Notes under the pieces: model-generated
What the model was told of the DNA's origin: nothing
Database searches by the model: none
What the model saw: the letters and a program-made list of their open reading frames with translations, nothing else
Translations under genes and position numbers: made by a program
DNA from: Ceratotherium simum simum
Taxonomy: Eukaryota > Chordata > Mammalia > Perissodactyla > Rhinocerotidae
Length of the DNA stretch: 64,000 nt
Assembly: GCF_000283155.1 (NCBI RefSeq)
Contig: NW_004454195.1
Span: 6,110,940 to 6,174,939, forward strand
Direction of reading: 5' to 3'
Shown here: one piece after another, positions 32,700 through 45,034 of the stretch
Layout: every line of letters starts with the position of its first letter
Position numbering within the stretch: position 1 is the stretch's first letter

Positions 32700-35600
32700 T
32701 ACAAACCTGTGACCTTCTGAGATTGGCTTTTTTCACTCAGCATAATGCCCTGAAATCCATCCAAGCTGTTGCATATATCAATAGTTTATTTCTTTTTGTT
32801 ACTGAGATGGAATTCCATTGTATGGATCTACCACAGTTTGTTTAATTATTCACCTATTGTAGAACATTGTGGTTGTTTCCTTTTTGAAAGATTGTTACAA
32901 ATAAAGCTGCTACGAACATTTGTGTACAGGTTTTTGTGTGGACATAAGTTTTCATTTCTCTGGGATAAATGCCCAGGAATGTGATTGCTGGGTCATATAG
33001 CAAGTATATGTTTAGTTTTTAAGAAACTGCCTAACTATTTTCCAAAAATACTGTACTATTTTACCTTCCCAACAGCAATGCATAAGACAGCAAATTTCTG
33101 CCATCCTTGCCAGCATTTGGTATTGTCATTATTTTAAATTTCAAGTGTTCTGATAAGTGTGCATTGATATCTCACTGCGATATTATTACTTTGTATTTTA
33201 CTAGTGACTAGTATGTTGAACATCTTTTCATGTCCTTGTTTGCCATCCACATATCCTCTTCAGTGAAATATCTCTTTATGTCTTTACTCATTTTCTTATT
33301 GGATTGTTTGTTTGGTTACTGTTGAGTTTTGAGAGTTCTTCATAGATTCTAGATATGAGTCCATTATCAGATATGTGGTTTGCAAATAGTTTGTCCCAGT
33401 CTTTTCACTCTCTTAAAAAGGATCTTTTGGAGAACAAAGTTTTTAATTTTAATGAAGTCCAATTTAAAAATTTTTTCTTTTATGGATCATGCTTTTGGTG
33501 TCATGTCTAAGAACTTTCCACCAAGTCCTAGGTCCTGAAGATTTTCTCCTATGTTTCCTCTAAAAGTTTTATAGTTTTACATTTTACATTTAAGTCTCTG
33601 ATCCATTTTAAGTTAGTTTTTATATTAAGGTTCATTTTTTGAACCTATGAATATCCCATTTGTTGGAAAAGACTATCCTTCCTCCATTGAATTGCTTTCG
33701 CACCTTTGCAAAAATCAATTGTAGTATTTATGTGGGTCTGTTTCTGGCTTCTCTCTTTTTTCCTATTGATCCGTATGTCCATCTTTCCATAAACACCATG
33801 TGGTCTTGACTACTGTAGCTATGTAATAAGCCTTGAAATGGGGTAGAGTGATTCCTCTCATATTATTCTCTGGTACATTGTTTTTTAAAGCTATTCTAGT
33901 TCCATTCCCTTCCATACAAATTTTAGAATAATCTTATGTATATCTAATAAAACTTGCTGGAATTTTGATAGATATTGTGTTAAAACTATATGCCAACTTG
34001 GGAAGAATTGACATCTTTACTGTGTGGGGTCTCCTAGTCTCTGAACACAGTATGTTTCTCTGCTTATTTAGATCTTGTTTGATTTCTTCCATTAGCATTT
34101 TGTACTTTTCAGCATTCAAGTTCTGAACATGTTTAGTTAGATTTATACCGAAGTGTTTCATTTTGTTGAGCAATTGCAAATGTTATTGTATATTTAATTT
34201 CTGTTTCCACGTGCTCACTGCTAGTATACAGAAATATAGTTGATTTTTCTTTGTTGATCTTGTATTCTGTGACCTTGCTGAATTCACTTATTTGTTCTAG
34301 GAGGTTTTATGTTTGTTTTGTTTGAGTTTTGTCTTTTTTAAGATTCCTTGGGATTTTTTTTTTTTAAAGTAGAGAATCATGTCATCTGCAAATTGAGAGT
34401 TTTAGTTCTTCTTTTTATTTCTTTTTCTTGCCGTATTGTGCTGGCTAGAACTTCTAGTACCAAGTTGAATAGCAATGGTGAGAAGGGACATCCTTGCTTT
34501 GTTCTTGATCTTAGAGGGAAAACATCGAGTCTTTCGTCATTAAGTATGATGTTAGTTATAGGTTTATTTTATTTTTTTAAAGATTTTCTTAAATCAATTT
34601 GAGGAAGTTTCCCTTATTCCTAGTTTTCTGAATTGACCTAGTTCTGATGTTGTTGAATTCTTCTATATAATGAATGGATATTGAATTTTTCAAGTGCTTT
34701 TCCTGCCTCAGTTGATAGTATTGTGATTTTACTTCCTTAGCTTGTTAATATGGTAGATCATATCGATTGATTGTTGAATGTTGAAATGGCCTTATAATGC
34801 AGGAATAAACACTAGTAGGTCATGATGTATAATTCTGTGCTGACACAGTGCTAAAATCTCTTTGCAAGTATTTTGTTAAGGATTGTTGCATTTGTATTTA
34901 TGAGAGATATTAGACTGTATCTTTCTTTTTGTTTTTGTTTTTGTACTATCTTTGGTTTAGGTATCAGGATAATATTGGCTTCATAAAATTAATTGGAAAG
35001 TGTTCCTGCCTCTTCCATTTTGGGGAAGAGAATGTGTAGTGTAGGTGTTAATTCTTTTTTAAATGTTTGGTAGAATTCTACAGTGAAGCAATCTGAGCCT
35101 GGAGATTTCTTTTTCTGGAGTTTCAAAATTACACATCCAATTTCCTTAATAGTTATAGGGCTATTCAAATTATCTATTTCATATTGTGTGAGTTGGGATA
35201 GTTTGTGCTTTTTGAGGAATTGGTTCATTTTACCTAATTTGTCAATTTATGTATGTAGAATTCTCTGACTATCCTCTTATTATCTTTTGATGTCTGCAGG
35301 ATCTGTAGTGATAACAGATATTAGTATTTCATTCCTAATATTAATTTGTGTCTTCTTTGTTTTTCTTTGTCAGTCTTGCTAGAGATTTGTCAATTTTGTT
35401 GATTTTTTTCAAAGACCGTCTTTTGGTTTCACTAATTGTGTCTATTTTCTGTTTTCAATTTCATTGATTTCTACTCTTATCTTTATTATTTCCTTCCTCT
35501 GCTTGCTTTGGGTTTATTTTGCTCTTCCTTTTCTAGGTTTTTAAGATAGGATCTCAGATTTTTGTTTGAGACTTTTCCTGCTTTCTAATGTAAGCTTTTA

Positions 35601-36450
35601 GTGCTATAAATTTCCCTCTCAGCACTGTTTTCGCTGCATCCCCCAAATTTTGGTATGCTGTATTTTCATTTTCATTCAGTTGAATGTATTTTTTGATTTT
35701 CATTGAGAATTCCTTTTTGAACCATGGATTATTTAGAAGGGTGTTGTTTAGTTTCCAAGTGTTTGTTTATTTTCCTGTTATCTTTCTGCTATTGATTTCT
35801 AGTTTGATTGTATTATGGTCAGAGAATGCACTTTGTATGAATTAATTATTTAAAATTCCTTGAGATTTGATACATGGCCCAGGATATGATCTATCCTGTT
35901 GTACATCAATTAGCCTTTACTGGGTGATGGTGTTGTTGAATTCTTCTATGTCTTTGCTGATTTTCTGTCTAGTTGTTCAATCAATTGTTGAGAGAGGAAT
36001 GCTAAGGTCCCCAACTATAGTTATGAATTTTCCTATTTCTCCTTTCAGTTGTATCAGTTTGTGCTTCACATATGCAGCTATGTTATTTGGTGCATACACA
36101 TTTAGAATTGCTATGTCTTCTTGGTAAATCAACCCTTTTATTATTATGTAATGTCCCTTTCTGTCCTTTATTATTCTCCTTGCTTTGAAGTTTAGTATTT
36201 CTAATGGTAATATAGCCATTCCTACTGTCTTTTGATTAATGCTTGCATGGTATATCCTTTTCCATCCTTTTTCTTTCAACCTACGTATATCAATGTATTT
36301 GAAGTGAGCTTCTTGTAGACAGCATATAGCTGGGCTATCTTTTTTATTTTTTTATCCATTCTGCTAATCTTGTCTCCTAATTGGTATATTTAGACCATTT
36401 ACATTAAATGTAATTATTGATATATTATGGCTTAAGTCTGCCATTTTATT
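32700..36450 (-). pseudogene. L1 ORF2 remnant (endonuclease and reverse transcriptase)
   Basis: ORF2 supplies the nicking endonuclease and reverse transcriptase for target-primed insertion. Recognisable pieces on the minus strand: at 35977-36279 the endonuclease region with GWKRIYHASINQKTVGMAIL and ILNVYAPNN; at 34989-35228 the start of the RT domain with KSPGSDCFTVEFYQTFK; at 33934-34179 the post-RT region with MSILPKLAYSFNTI. They are separated by stop codons and frameshifts. The catalytic-core segment is not readable as one frame. Ends are approximate. Confidence 0.85.
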
Positions 36451-36899
36451 TTTATTTTGTTTGTTCTCTCTCTTTTTCATTACTCTGTTTTCTTTTTCTT
36501 GTTCTCCTGTGAGCTTCTTGAACATTTTTTTATGAATTCCATTGGTTTATCTATAGTGTTTTTGAGTGCATCTCTTTGTACAATATTTTCAGTTGTTGCT
36601 CTAGGTATTGCATTATATATACATAACTCATTACAGTCTACTGGTATTAACAGTTCAAGTGAAGTATTGAAATTTTCCCTCCCTTTATATCCGTTTACCT
36701 TCCTCCGCTTACAATATAATTTCTTAAGTATTTCTTGTACATACATTTGGAACCTCATCAGGTAGTGTTATAATTTTTGCCTCAATAGTCAAACATTATT
36801 TAGAAAACTCAAGAGAAGAAGGGCAATCTATTGCACTTACCCATATTTTTATTATTTTTTTTGCTCTTTCTTCCTTCCTGATGTTCCAAGATTCCTTCT

Positions 36900-37760
36900 T
36901 TTATCATTTCTTTTCTATTTGGAGAACTCTTTAGCCATTCTTTTAGGGTAGGTCTGCTGGGGACAAATTATCTTAGTTTTCCTTCATCTGAGAATGCCTT
37001 GATTTTTCCTTCATTCTTGAAGGATATTTTTGCTGGATATAGCATTCTGTGTTGACAGTTCTTTTCTTTCAGGACTCGAAAAATGTCATACCACTTCCTT
37101 CTGGCCTCCATGGTTTCTGATGAGAAATCTGCTGTCATTCTAGTTGTTTTTTTCCCATATAAATAAGGTGTCACCCTTTTCTTACCACTTTAAAGATTTT
37201 ATTTTTTCCTTTAGTTTTCAGAAGTTTGACTATAATGTGCCTTGTGGATTTCTTTGGGTTTATCCCACTTCTTGTTCACTTAGCTTTATGAATCTGTTGG
37301 TTGATGGCTTTTGCCAAATTTGGGAAGTTTTCAGCCATTATTTTTTAAAATACTTTTTCAGCCTTGCCCTCTTTCTCCTCTCCTTTCTAGTTGTCAAACA
37401 CATGGATGTTAGATGCCTTGTTATTGTCCTAATGGTCCCTGAGGCTCAGCTCATTTTTTGCAAATCTGTTTTCTCTCTATCTTTCAGATTGGGTAATTTC
37501 TGTTATTATCTTCAAGTTCATTGATCCTTTCTTTTGTCCCCTCTATTCTGCTGTTGAGATTATCCATTGAGTTTTTTATTTTGGTTATTGTATTTTTCAG
37601 TTCTACAATTTCCTTTTGGTTCTTTTAAAAATCTTTGTTTTCTTTGCTCAGACTTTCTATTTTTTCATTTGTTTCAAGCAAGTTCATAATTGCTCATTTA
37701 CACACTTTTATGATGGCTGCTTCAAAATCTGTGATCAGTAATTTTAATATCTTCATCATC
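36900..37760 (-). pseudogene. L1 ORF1 remnant (RNA-binding chaperone)
   Basis: The frame at 36968-37174 (minus) reads TMEARRKWYDIFRVLKEKNC and LYPAKISFKNEGKIKAFSDE, the L1 ORF1p C-terminal domain. Upstream (37,200-37,760) the coiled-coil-type region can be followed with interruptions. Separated from ORF2 by about 450 bases of an unusually long inter-ORF region (36,450-36,900). Ends are approximate. Confidence 0.8.
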
Positions 37761-38849
37761 TTAGTGTTGATGTCTATTGACTGTCTTTCCTCATTCACGT
37801 TGAGATTTTTCTGACTCTTGTTATGAAGAGTGATTTTGTGATTGAAACTTGCGCATTTTGGGTATTATGTTGAGACTCTGGATCTTATTGAGATTTTCTG
37901 TGTTAGCAGAAAATGCTCCCTGACACAGATCTAATGGGGGAATTAGGGTGAGGGAAAGAGGAGGAAGGTGCTGCCTTGTTGCTGCCTGGTGAGGGTGGAA
38001 ATCCATACCACTGTTAACACCTGGTGGGAAGGGGCTCCTCATAATTGCTGGGAAAGGGATGGGAGTTCTGCTTCCCCACTAGACCTCTGCTGATATCACC
38101 CTGACTGGAAGGGGCATGAGAGCTTCATTACTGCTCCCCACATGGCCTCCACTGACATTGTGGAGTTGCAGTGGCCTCGTTACTGCTGGGTAGTGGTGAA
38201 AGTCCTAACTCTCCACTTAGCGTTCTCTGACACCACTCCAGTGAAGAAGGAAGAGCACTTCATTACTTCTGAGTAGGGTGGAAGTCCAGGCTTCTCACAT
38301 AGTCTTTATGGACACCATGGTTGGGGGTGCTTCTTATTATCTTGTGGTGATGAAAGTCTTGGCTCCCTACTTTTCTCCTCTGACACTACTCAGGTAGGTG
38401 TATTGGGATACCTAGCAAGGATGGAAGTCTAGGTTCCCACTTGGTTTTTGCTGGTGGGGGTGGAGGTGGAGCCACAGTTTTTTCTGTGACATTTGGCTGG
38501 AGTAAAGCTGTTTTTGTCTAAGCATTTTCTGTCTGGCTAGTCTTGTCCTTTTCCTTTGTCTAGAGAGAGAAAGATTTTGTCAAGGCTTTTTTTGTCTGCT
38601 TGCTGGCATTTCCGGATTGCTGGCTTGTCTCACACCTCATCTGGGATATTTGAGGCAAAAAGAAAACCCAGAGAACTCACCACCATGTTGATCCTCAGGT
38701 GCCAAGTTCCCTGGCTCATTTGGCTACTTCTTTTCACCTTGTCTTCAGTCTTCTTATGTTTATTTTTCACATAATGTCCAGAGTTATTAGTTATACTTAA
38801 GAGGAGGAATAGAGAAAAGTACTTGTAGTCCATCTTTCAGGGAATAGAA

Positions 38850-38916
38850 GACCCAGTGTTTTCTATAAGCACCATAGGTGATTCTAAAAAAGTACAACCA
38901 GAGTTGAGAACTACTG
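38850..38916 (+). mobile_element. MER5-type hAT element, right half
   Basis: taagcaccataggtgattctaa then agttgagaactactg, the 3' part and terminal repeat of the element whose left half ends at 32,326. Confidence 0.7.
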
Positions 38917-39740
38917 AGCTATGCCTATCTGTTTAACATTGCAAATTATGAAGTGGTCTCAGTTTCCATTTCTGTTAGGTTTGAAACCATTTTCGGATAA
39001 TTTTAGCATAAATGGATTTTCTCTTGCCCAACAGTGAAAATACTTTGAAGGAGGGAATAACACCTTCTACTCTTTAGAAGGCAGAGGAGGCTCATGGCAT
39101 GGACAAGGCTTTTGGAAGCAGAATATCTGCATTACAATGAGATCTTGGGCAATGTTCTTAGCTTTTTTAAAGTAAGTAAAAGTTAATTCATGGTGTTGTC
39201 AAGAATACACATGCTATATGTACAAGATGCACCATAGTGCTTCACTAACACATAATATATGTTTAAATATTAGTTATTTCTTCCTGTTGTCATGCTCCAT
39301 GCAGCACTTATATAGTGATTAGGGAAGCTAAATACTTGGGCTGGGTGTTTGAGTCAAAAGGCTTACCCTGCAAACCTCTTAACCTTAGGCTCAGTATAGC
39401 CAAGAAAATAGTTCTAGGGAAGATATCATTGTAAAAATAGAAATGTAGATTTTTTTTATTGATTCAAGGTAGAAGGTATGTTAGTCTAGCGGTGTAAGTC
39501 ACTAAGGAAGACCATTGACAGTGCAAAAGAGAGGTAAAGTGATTGTGGTGTGATGGAATAGGGAGGGAAGTAAAACCATCAGCAGGAAGTGAAGGACTGG
39601 GAGAAAAGTTAGAGGTTAAGGGCCTGGAAATTTCATTAGGTAAAATTCTTCCCACTTCTCTCTACTTTCTCATTCTTTTCTGAGAGTTCCTTTTCTTTAC
39701 CTGTTCCTTAAGTGTTGGTGTAATTTGAGATTCTGCCCTC
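38917..39740. other. Intergenic sequence, nothing recognised
   Basis: No gene or named repeat. Confidence 0.35.
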
Positions 39741-39744
39741 TTCT

Positions 39745-40110
39745 TCCCATACGTACTGACCCTGGATTATCTTGTCCAACTCAAAGTAGTATGAAAAAGC
39801 TAAAAGATTCGAAATCTACATCTTCAGCTCAGATCTCTCCCTTAAGCTCCAGACTCATGTGTTGGACTTCCAATTATCACTGGATGTCTCCATTTGGATG
39901 TCACTGGCTTTTCAATCTCAGTGTGTCTAAATTCCCCTCTCATCTGTGTTCTCTATCTCATTAAACAGTACAACCATTAATTCAGATACTAAAGCCAGAA
40001 ACTCAGGCATCCTCTTTTGATCTTTTCTTTCCTATTACACATTTAAGCAACAGCCAACTCCTGTTGATTTTTCCTTTCAGAATCCCTGAAAAAGGGAATT
40101 GAGCACTACG
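39745..40110 (+). repeat. L2 LINE fragment, sense
   Basis: Sense L2 ORF2 region: ctcccttaagctccagactc, ttggacttccaattatcac, ggatgtctccatttggatg, aaagccagaaactcaggcatcc, caactcctgttgatttttcc in consensus order. Confidence 0.8.
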
Positions 40111-40414
40111 GGAGGTAATGTTGGAAGAATGCCAAAATGTCAGAGATAAGGTAAAATATCCTCCCCAGTTTCAAAACTAATATCCCCTAGGGCTATCTTT
40201 ATACCTTATGAGGTACCTGATGGAATTCTATTAGTCTTATCCTTAGTGTCTAGACCAGTTAGTGCCTGTATTTGAATTTTCGGTTTCATATTCTTTCTAG
40301 AACTTCATATCCTCTCAAACAAACATCTCTGCTCTTTTTACTATGTTTTGTTTCTTCCTTTCAACTTTATGGTAATTGCTGTTACAAGATGAGTTCTTCT
40401 TTCTCTCCTATCAC

Positions 40415-40680
40415 TCACTGTATTAGTTAGGATGTAGGTTATGTTGAAGTAAAATCTTAGTTGCTTGTAGAAACAAAGGTTTATTTCTTGTATCTGCTAC
40501 ATGTCTATTATGGGTTGGCTAAAGACATTACCCCTGTCTTCTCCTTCTGGGTTTCGGTAGGGCTGATGGAGCCCCTACCATTTGGAGAATTGTCTGTTGC
40601 TGTGGTAGAAGGAAGAGAGGAAACAAGGTATATCCTACATCAGCTCTGAAAGGCTTCTGCCTGGCAGTGATTTACATCAG
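40415..40680 (+). repeat. Old LTR-like interspersed repeat, family uncertain
   Basis: tagaaacaaaggtttatttc opens a segment with the general order of a common old mammalian repeat (mentions of a trailing tttacatcagttgag segment). I could not fix the family. Confidence 0.35.
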
Positions 40681-41515
40681 TTGAGCTTATCTTCTAATAA
40701 CCAAAGCACATCACATTACCATGCCAAACTGCAAGTAGATTGAGAAGTACAATTCTACCCTATGCCATGAAGGTGGAAAACTGGAGTAGCTGATAAACAT
40801 CTCTTAATTACTACCAGACCCACTCATGGCTCTTCTGCTAACAAACTCTCTCTCTCTCCCTCTCTCTTTTCTTCTTTCCTTCCTTCCTTTTTACCTTTTA
40901 AAAATGGCTGGAAAAACATTCTTGGGAATGCCACAAAAATGGGAAACTAAGCATTCAGTACCACAGGCTGGTTACAAGTGTTGAAAAAGAAAAAATTGAT
41001 TTGCTAATATATTGCATTGTAATGGCATAGCTAGTGGTTCTAAGTGCAGTCTGACTGACAGCAGTGATCCAAAGTAGAACAGAATATAGAATCAGGGGTC
41101 TAAAAGGATGCAGGCAAGTTAGAACTTTAGTAAATACCTAAAGTGCATCTCTTAGCACTTATCCCATAGCTCTAGGGCACTGATGCTCACCATTATCAGT
41201 TGCATGAATCACCATGGCAATTGAAGGTAAAAATTCAATATATATTTTTTCCCTGTTTTAAAATTTTTCATTCTGAAGAGTACATTTTCCTCTGTCCCTG
41301 TCTGTCTCTTTCTTTCTTTGTTTCTCCATTATTCTATTAAATCTAGGCAACAAGAAAGCATTTCTACTTTTCTGTTATTTAAAAGATTTTTAGCAGGTCT
41401 AGTTTATTTGAAAAAAATCTGAATATTGACTCCTGACAAAGCAGAACTCCATTGTGCACCCATTATATAGACATTCATGTCATACCAAATTCCTTTCATG
41501 TCTCCTTATTAGTAT
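40681..41515. other. Intergenic sequence
   Basis: A CT-rich tract with CCTT units lies at about 40,845-40,890; otherwise nothing recognised. Confidence 0.35.
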
Positions 41516-41527
41516 CTCACCCAGGCT

Positions 41528-41576
41528 GTCATGGTGAGAGTGACGAATCTTAACCACTAGACCACCAGAGCTGGCT
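41528..41576 (-). mobile_element. ERE-family SINE, truncated head
   Basis: Antisense tRNA-like head only: gacgaatcttaaccactagaccaccagagctggc. The body is missing. It abuts an AT microsatellite on its right. Confidence 0.75.
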
Positions 41577-41579
41577 GTG

Positions 41580-41605
41580 TATGTATATGTACATAAATAT
41601 ATATA

Positions 41606-41640
<35 letters not shown>
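41580..41640. repeat. (TA)n-rich microsatellite
   Basis: TATG/TACA steps leading into an uninterrupted (AT)n run at about 41,611-41,639. Confidence 0.92.
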
Positions 41641-41641
<1 letters not shown>

Positions 41642-42695
41642 CCCACTTTGCCTCGTGTCCCCACATCCACACACCACCATGGAGTGCTCTCATTCATTCA
41701 CTGCCAGCACTAGGTCACATTCATGTCCTTTAAACTCAGTGGGAGACTTCCAACCCACTGTGCTTGGACTAAGTAGAAAGTTATCCTACAACCATGTACT
41801 AAAAAAAAGAAATAACCTTACAATCATTTGAAACAAAGCCAATTATTACTTTTAAAAAGCTACCTGCTTTCAATTAAGCAGGAAATTATCTAAGAAGCTA
41901 CTTAATTTGCTTTGGTCTGTAGTCCCACAACTGCTTTATGCTGAGTGGAGCATGAAATTAAATATGTAACAACTATCCTAATGGTTATGTTTCGAATGCC
42001 AGCATTTTAGAATCTTAGGTATTCTGAGTGGTAGCAAATACAAAAACATACAAATCGAAGAATATGGCTGCATTGAGTTTGAGAAATAATATGAAATGTT
42101 ATTAATGTCCTTTATATTTTTATATATGTTATATATATTTTTAAACTAAGGTTTTTTTTTAATATATCTTCTATTAACTTATACATATAGGAAGGGTAGC
42201 AGTGCATGTATGGAAAAATCTCTGTGACTTAGAATAAAATGCCACTTTTTTTCCCATGGAAATTCTTACACTATTTTCTTGGGTCCAAATGTAAAGTAGA
42301 TTATGCAAGGATATATTAAAAGAGAGGGTCATAATGAATTTTTACCATTTGTCGAAGAAATGCTAATATTAATCCCTTGTTCGAGGTATTCATCTTTGTT
42401 AAGAGCCAAGAAGACATACTGTTTGCAATGGAGAAACTGTTTATGTAGACATATAAGGGCACTAGTTTATGCAGGAAATTTTAGAAGCATTACTAAAATG
42501 ACACTTCAATCAGTACTTAACAGTGTTGTAAATGCTAGATGGTTCTCAGAGCCTCTTATTTATTTAAAACATTTTTTACAACTTTAAAACTATTTTTATA
42601 CTAGATAAATCTTTTCAAACACTAATCATATTACGAGTAAACATTTAAAAAATCTCTGTATAAATGTGGCTAAAAGCATCTTGTTCTTTTGTAGT
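41641..42695. other. Intergenic AT-rich sequence, nothing recognised
   Basis: No gene or named repeat; T-rich tracts near 42,120-42,160. Confidence 0.35.
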
Positions 42696-42714
42696 TTGTA
42701 TTTCAAACCAATCC

Positions 42715-42810
42715 TTTTCTTTCTTTTTTCTCTCTCTCTCTTCCTTTCATCCTTTCTTGCTTCCTTCCATCCTTCCTTCCTACCTTCCTTCCTTCCTTCT
42801 TTCTTTCTAA
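42715..42810. repeat. Polypyrimidine (CCTT)n/(CT)n tract
   Basis: About 95 bases of almost pure pyrimidine on the plus strand made of CTCT, CCTT and TTTC units. Confidence 0.93.
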
Positions 42811-43180
42811 CTAGGTTAGGTATTCTGCCAGTTTTACCAGGAAATTTTGACAAACAAGTAGAAGAATTTGACTGGATATCTTTTTCTCCCATGTGTGAAG
42901 CATGGCAAGTTTGAACTAAGACAGCTTACAAGGTTCCCAAGTTACTCTGACACTCATTTATTTGATGCTAAAGATGCTTAATATTCTAGTTTCTATCACT
43001 AAATCTATCTCTATGTGATGATATTGTTAAAGATATTTTCCAGTTTTATAAAACTGTTATCTATAGACATTCTCTGAGAAACTACAAAAAAGACATCGTG
43101 ACAATTTATGGAGCTTTGGATAGTCTCTAGAACAAAAACTTCTCTTCCTTCTGCATTTGTTCTTCAGCTTTTTTGGATCA
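42811..43180. other. Intergenic sequence, nothing recognised
   Basis: No gene or named repeat. Confidence 0.3.
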
Positions 43181-43405
43181 GAGAAAGAGCATAGACCTTA
43201 ATCATGCAGAATCCTTGGGCCAGAATCTTGGGACCTGGAGAGAGCTGCTTAACCTCTCTGAGCCAGACTCCTGTAAACTGTAACATTGTTCTATGTACAC
43301 AATGGGAATAATGATGACTGTCTATCAGAATTGTGAGGATTGCTTGGGATAAGATAAGCATCCCGTAGAGTAACTGACACATAGTAGGGCCTCATTATCA
43401 TAATT
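43180..43405 (+). repeat. MIR SINE
   Basis: agcatagaccttaatcatgc ... gagctgcttaacctctctga ... acaatgggaataatgatgac ... gtaactgacacatagtaggg in MIR order. Confidence 0.8.
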
Positions 43406-43489
43406 GAAGTGGTTTCAATTAATGGGTGGATCATCTCAGCTTCCTTTTCTAGCTTCTGTCCTGCTATGGCAGGTCTCGTAGCAAGAATT

Positions 43490-43605
43490 TCATGTCTGTT
43501 ATTTCATTTAATCCTCCCAACAGCCTGATGAGTTAGGTTTTATTATGATCCCATTTTGCAGCTGGGGAAATTGGACCACAGAGACTGACGATAGCCTACC
43601 ATTTC
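43490..43605 (-). repeat. MIR SINE fragment, antisense
   Basis: tatttcatttaatcctccc, aacagcctgatgagttagg, cccattttgcagctggggaaa. Confidence 0.8.
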
Positions 43606-43864
43606 AGGCAGAAAGAAACAGGTAAGGGTGAGTTCAAAAGGCCTTTTTGCCTGCAACTCAGCCGAAGATCTCCCTACTAATAGGACCAACATGCATTACT
43701 ATCACCTGGCAGAACATTTATCCACTTTAAGCAGGTGTCTTTTGGCATGGAATGTTAGTGACCAAGTGAAGGATAAGAATAATTCTAAGACTACTCTGTT
43801 GATCTTGAAGTTGACAGACTTTAGGACATGGAATTTATTCCCAGCATAGCCAAATCTTTGCTAC

Positions 43865-44260
43865 AATAAAAGATATTATTGAACAGTCCAATTGCATTTA
43901 TTAGACAAGCACTAAAATACAAATTTCAAGGTAAAAATAGTGCCTTTCTATAGCTAGGGGTGTGATTTATTTATACACAAGGGAGTTTAATTTTCCAATT
44001 AATGAGTGGGGCTTTATGCACACAATGCCCATTAGTGTTAATGAATAATGTGTGTGTGGTGTAATAGATTGCTGTGCTAAACACATGGTGCTCCCTGCCA
44101 GGAAGCAGATTCGTATATTATAATTTGTATGTGTGATATCACACCTATGAAATCAAGAAAATGAATTAATTACATTCGCAAATGTTTGGTAGAGCAATAA
44201 TTTCTAGAGTTAACCAATTCTTTAAGAAACACTTAGGGGATAATGTTTTACTAGGAAATA
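43865..44260. promoter_or_regulatory. Candidate conserved non-coding element rich in homeodomain-type sites
   Basis: Repeat-free AT-rich block with many TAAT/ATTA words, including ccaattaatgag, gcccattagtgttaatgaat and gaattaattacattcgcaaatg, plus an octamer-like attcgcaaatg. In the neighbourhood of a developmental gene such sequence is often an enhancer. Conservation cannot be tested here, so this is a candidate only. Confidence 0.35.
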
Positions 44261-44574
44261 ATTGGGCAATATTTTTAAAATCTCAACTTGGAGGAAAAGA
44301 TATTTAATTGAAAGGAGTGAATCTAAAGACAGGACAACCTAAAAAAATATTCAGAATCCTGAAATTCACATTTGTCTTTTTGCAATTAATAGGATTGTTG
44401 TATAAGATAGATGAAACATTATAATGTTTAGAAGGCAACAGTATTTTTTTAACAAAGGCCTGCACTATGAAATATCACTAATCAACACTGTTAAAATGAT
44501 TGTACAAACCATAAAAAGAATATCTGTTCAAAAGGCCCTATGAGTAAATGTTCTAGAACACTTAGCTAGTTCTC

Positions 44575-44660
44575 TAATCATGTTGGCTATTAGGGTCCTA
44601 GCATAGTCAGTGCTCAATAAATATATCTTCAATTAATGGAAGAACTAGAGAACAAATGAA
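44575..44660 (+). repeat. MIR 3' tail fragment
   Basis: gtcctagcatagtcagtgctcaataaatat, the end of a MIR. Confidence 0.55.
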
Positions 44661-45030
44661 TGACTATTTCAATTTTTGCTTTGGGATTAAACAATTGAAG
44701 GCCATGGAAAAGGGGTGGCAAATACATATCCTGTGAACCACTTGTCCATCCTCCCTTACTAATTGATTATAGCATTCCATCCTGCTGAGACTGAAAGTCA
44801 CCTCAGAATCTTTCTCAATACAGGCGCAATACAGAATCTTTCTCAACTAGGCTTGTTTTAAAACTAAACCAAAATTTCATTTACTTCTTCAACATGAAAT
44901 TACCGAGCACTTGCTATGGCCGAAACACTGTTAGACTCTTTGATGGATATATTTACAATCTAATAGAAGAAATAAAATCTATACCTGGTAATATTACTAC
45001 AGGGAAGAAAGTAGGATGTACTATAAAGGA
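44661..45030. other. Intergenic sequence, nothing recognised
   Basis: No gene; a short L2/MIR-like word (cgagcacttgctatgg) lies near 44,904. Confidence 0.3.
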
Positions 45031-45034
45031 GTTA

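Larger units (their letters stand above)
32327..38848 (-). mobile_element. Near full-length L1 LINE, inactive
   Basis: On the minus strand: a GC-richer 5' UTR (about 38,848 to 37,760), ORF1 remnant, ORF2 remnant, 3' UTR and a poly(A) tail seen as T10 at 32327-32336. The 5' end has the L1-like tccatctttcagggaatagaag. Frames are cut by many stops, so it is a fossil. At about 6.5 kb it is the largest element in the window. Confidence 0.92.

Noticed and set aside
34989..36279. Reverse-transcriptase and endonuclease-like frames as host genes
   Set aside because: They lie in order inside an L1 with 3' UTR and poly(A) tail and are separated by stops, so they are L1 ORF2 debris.
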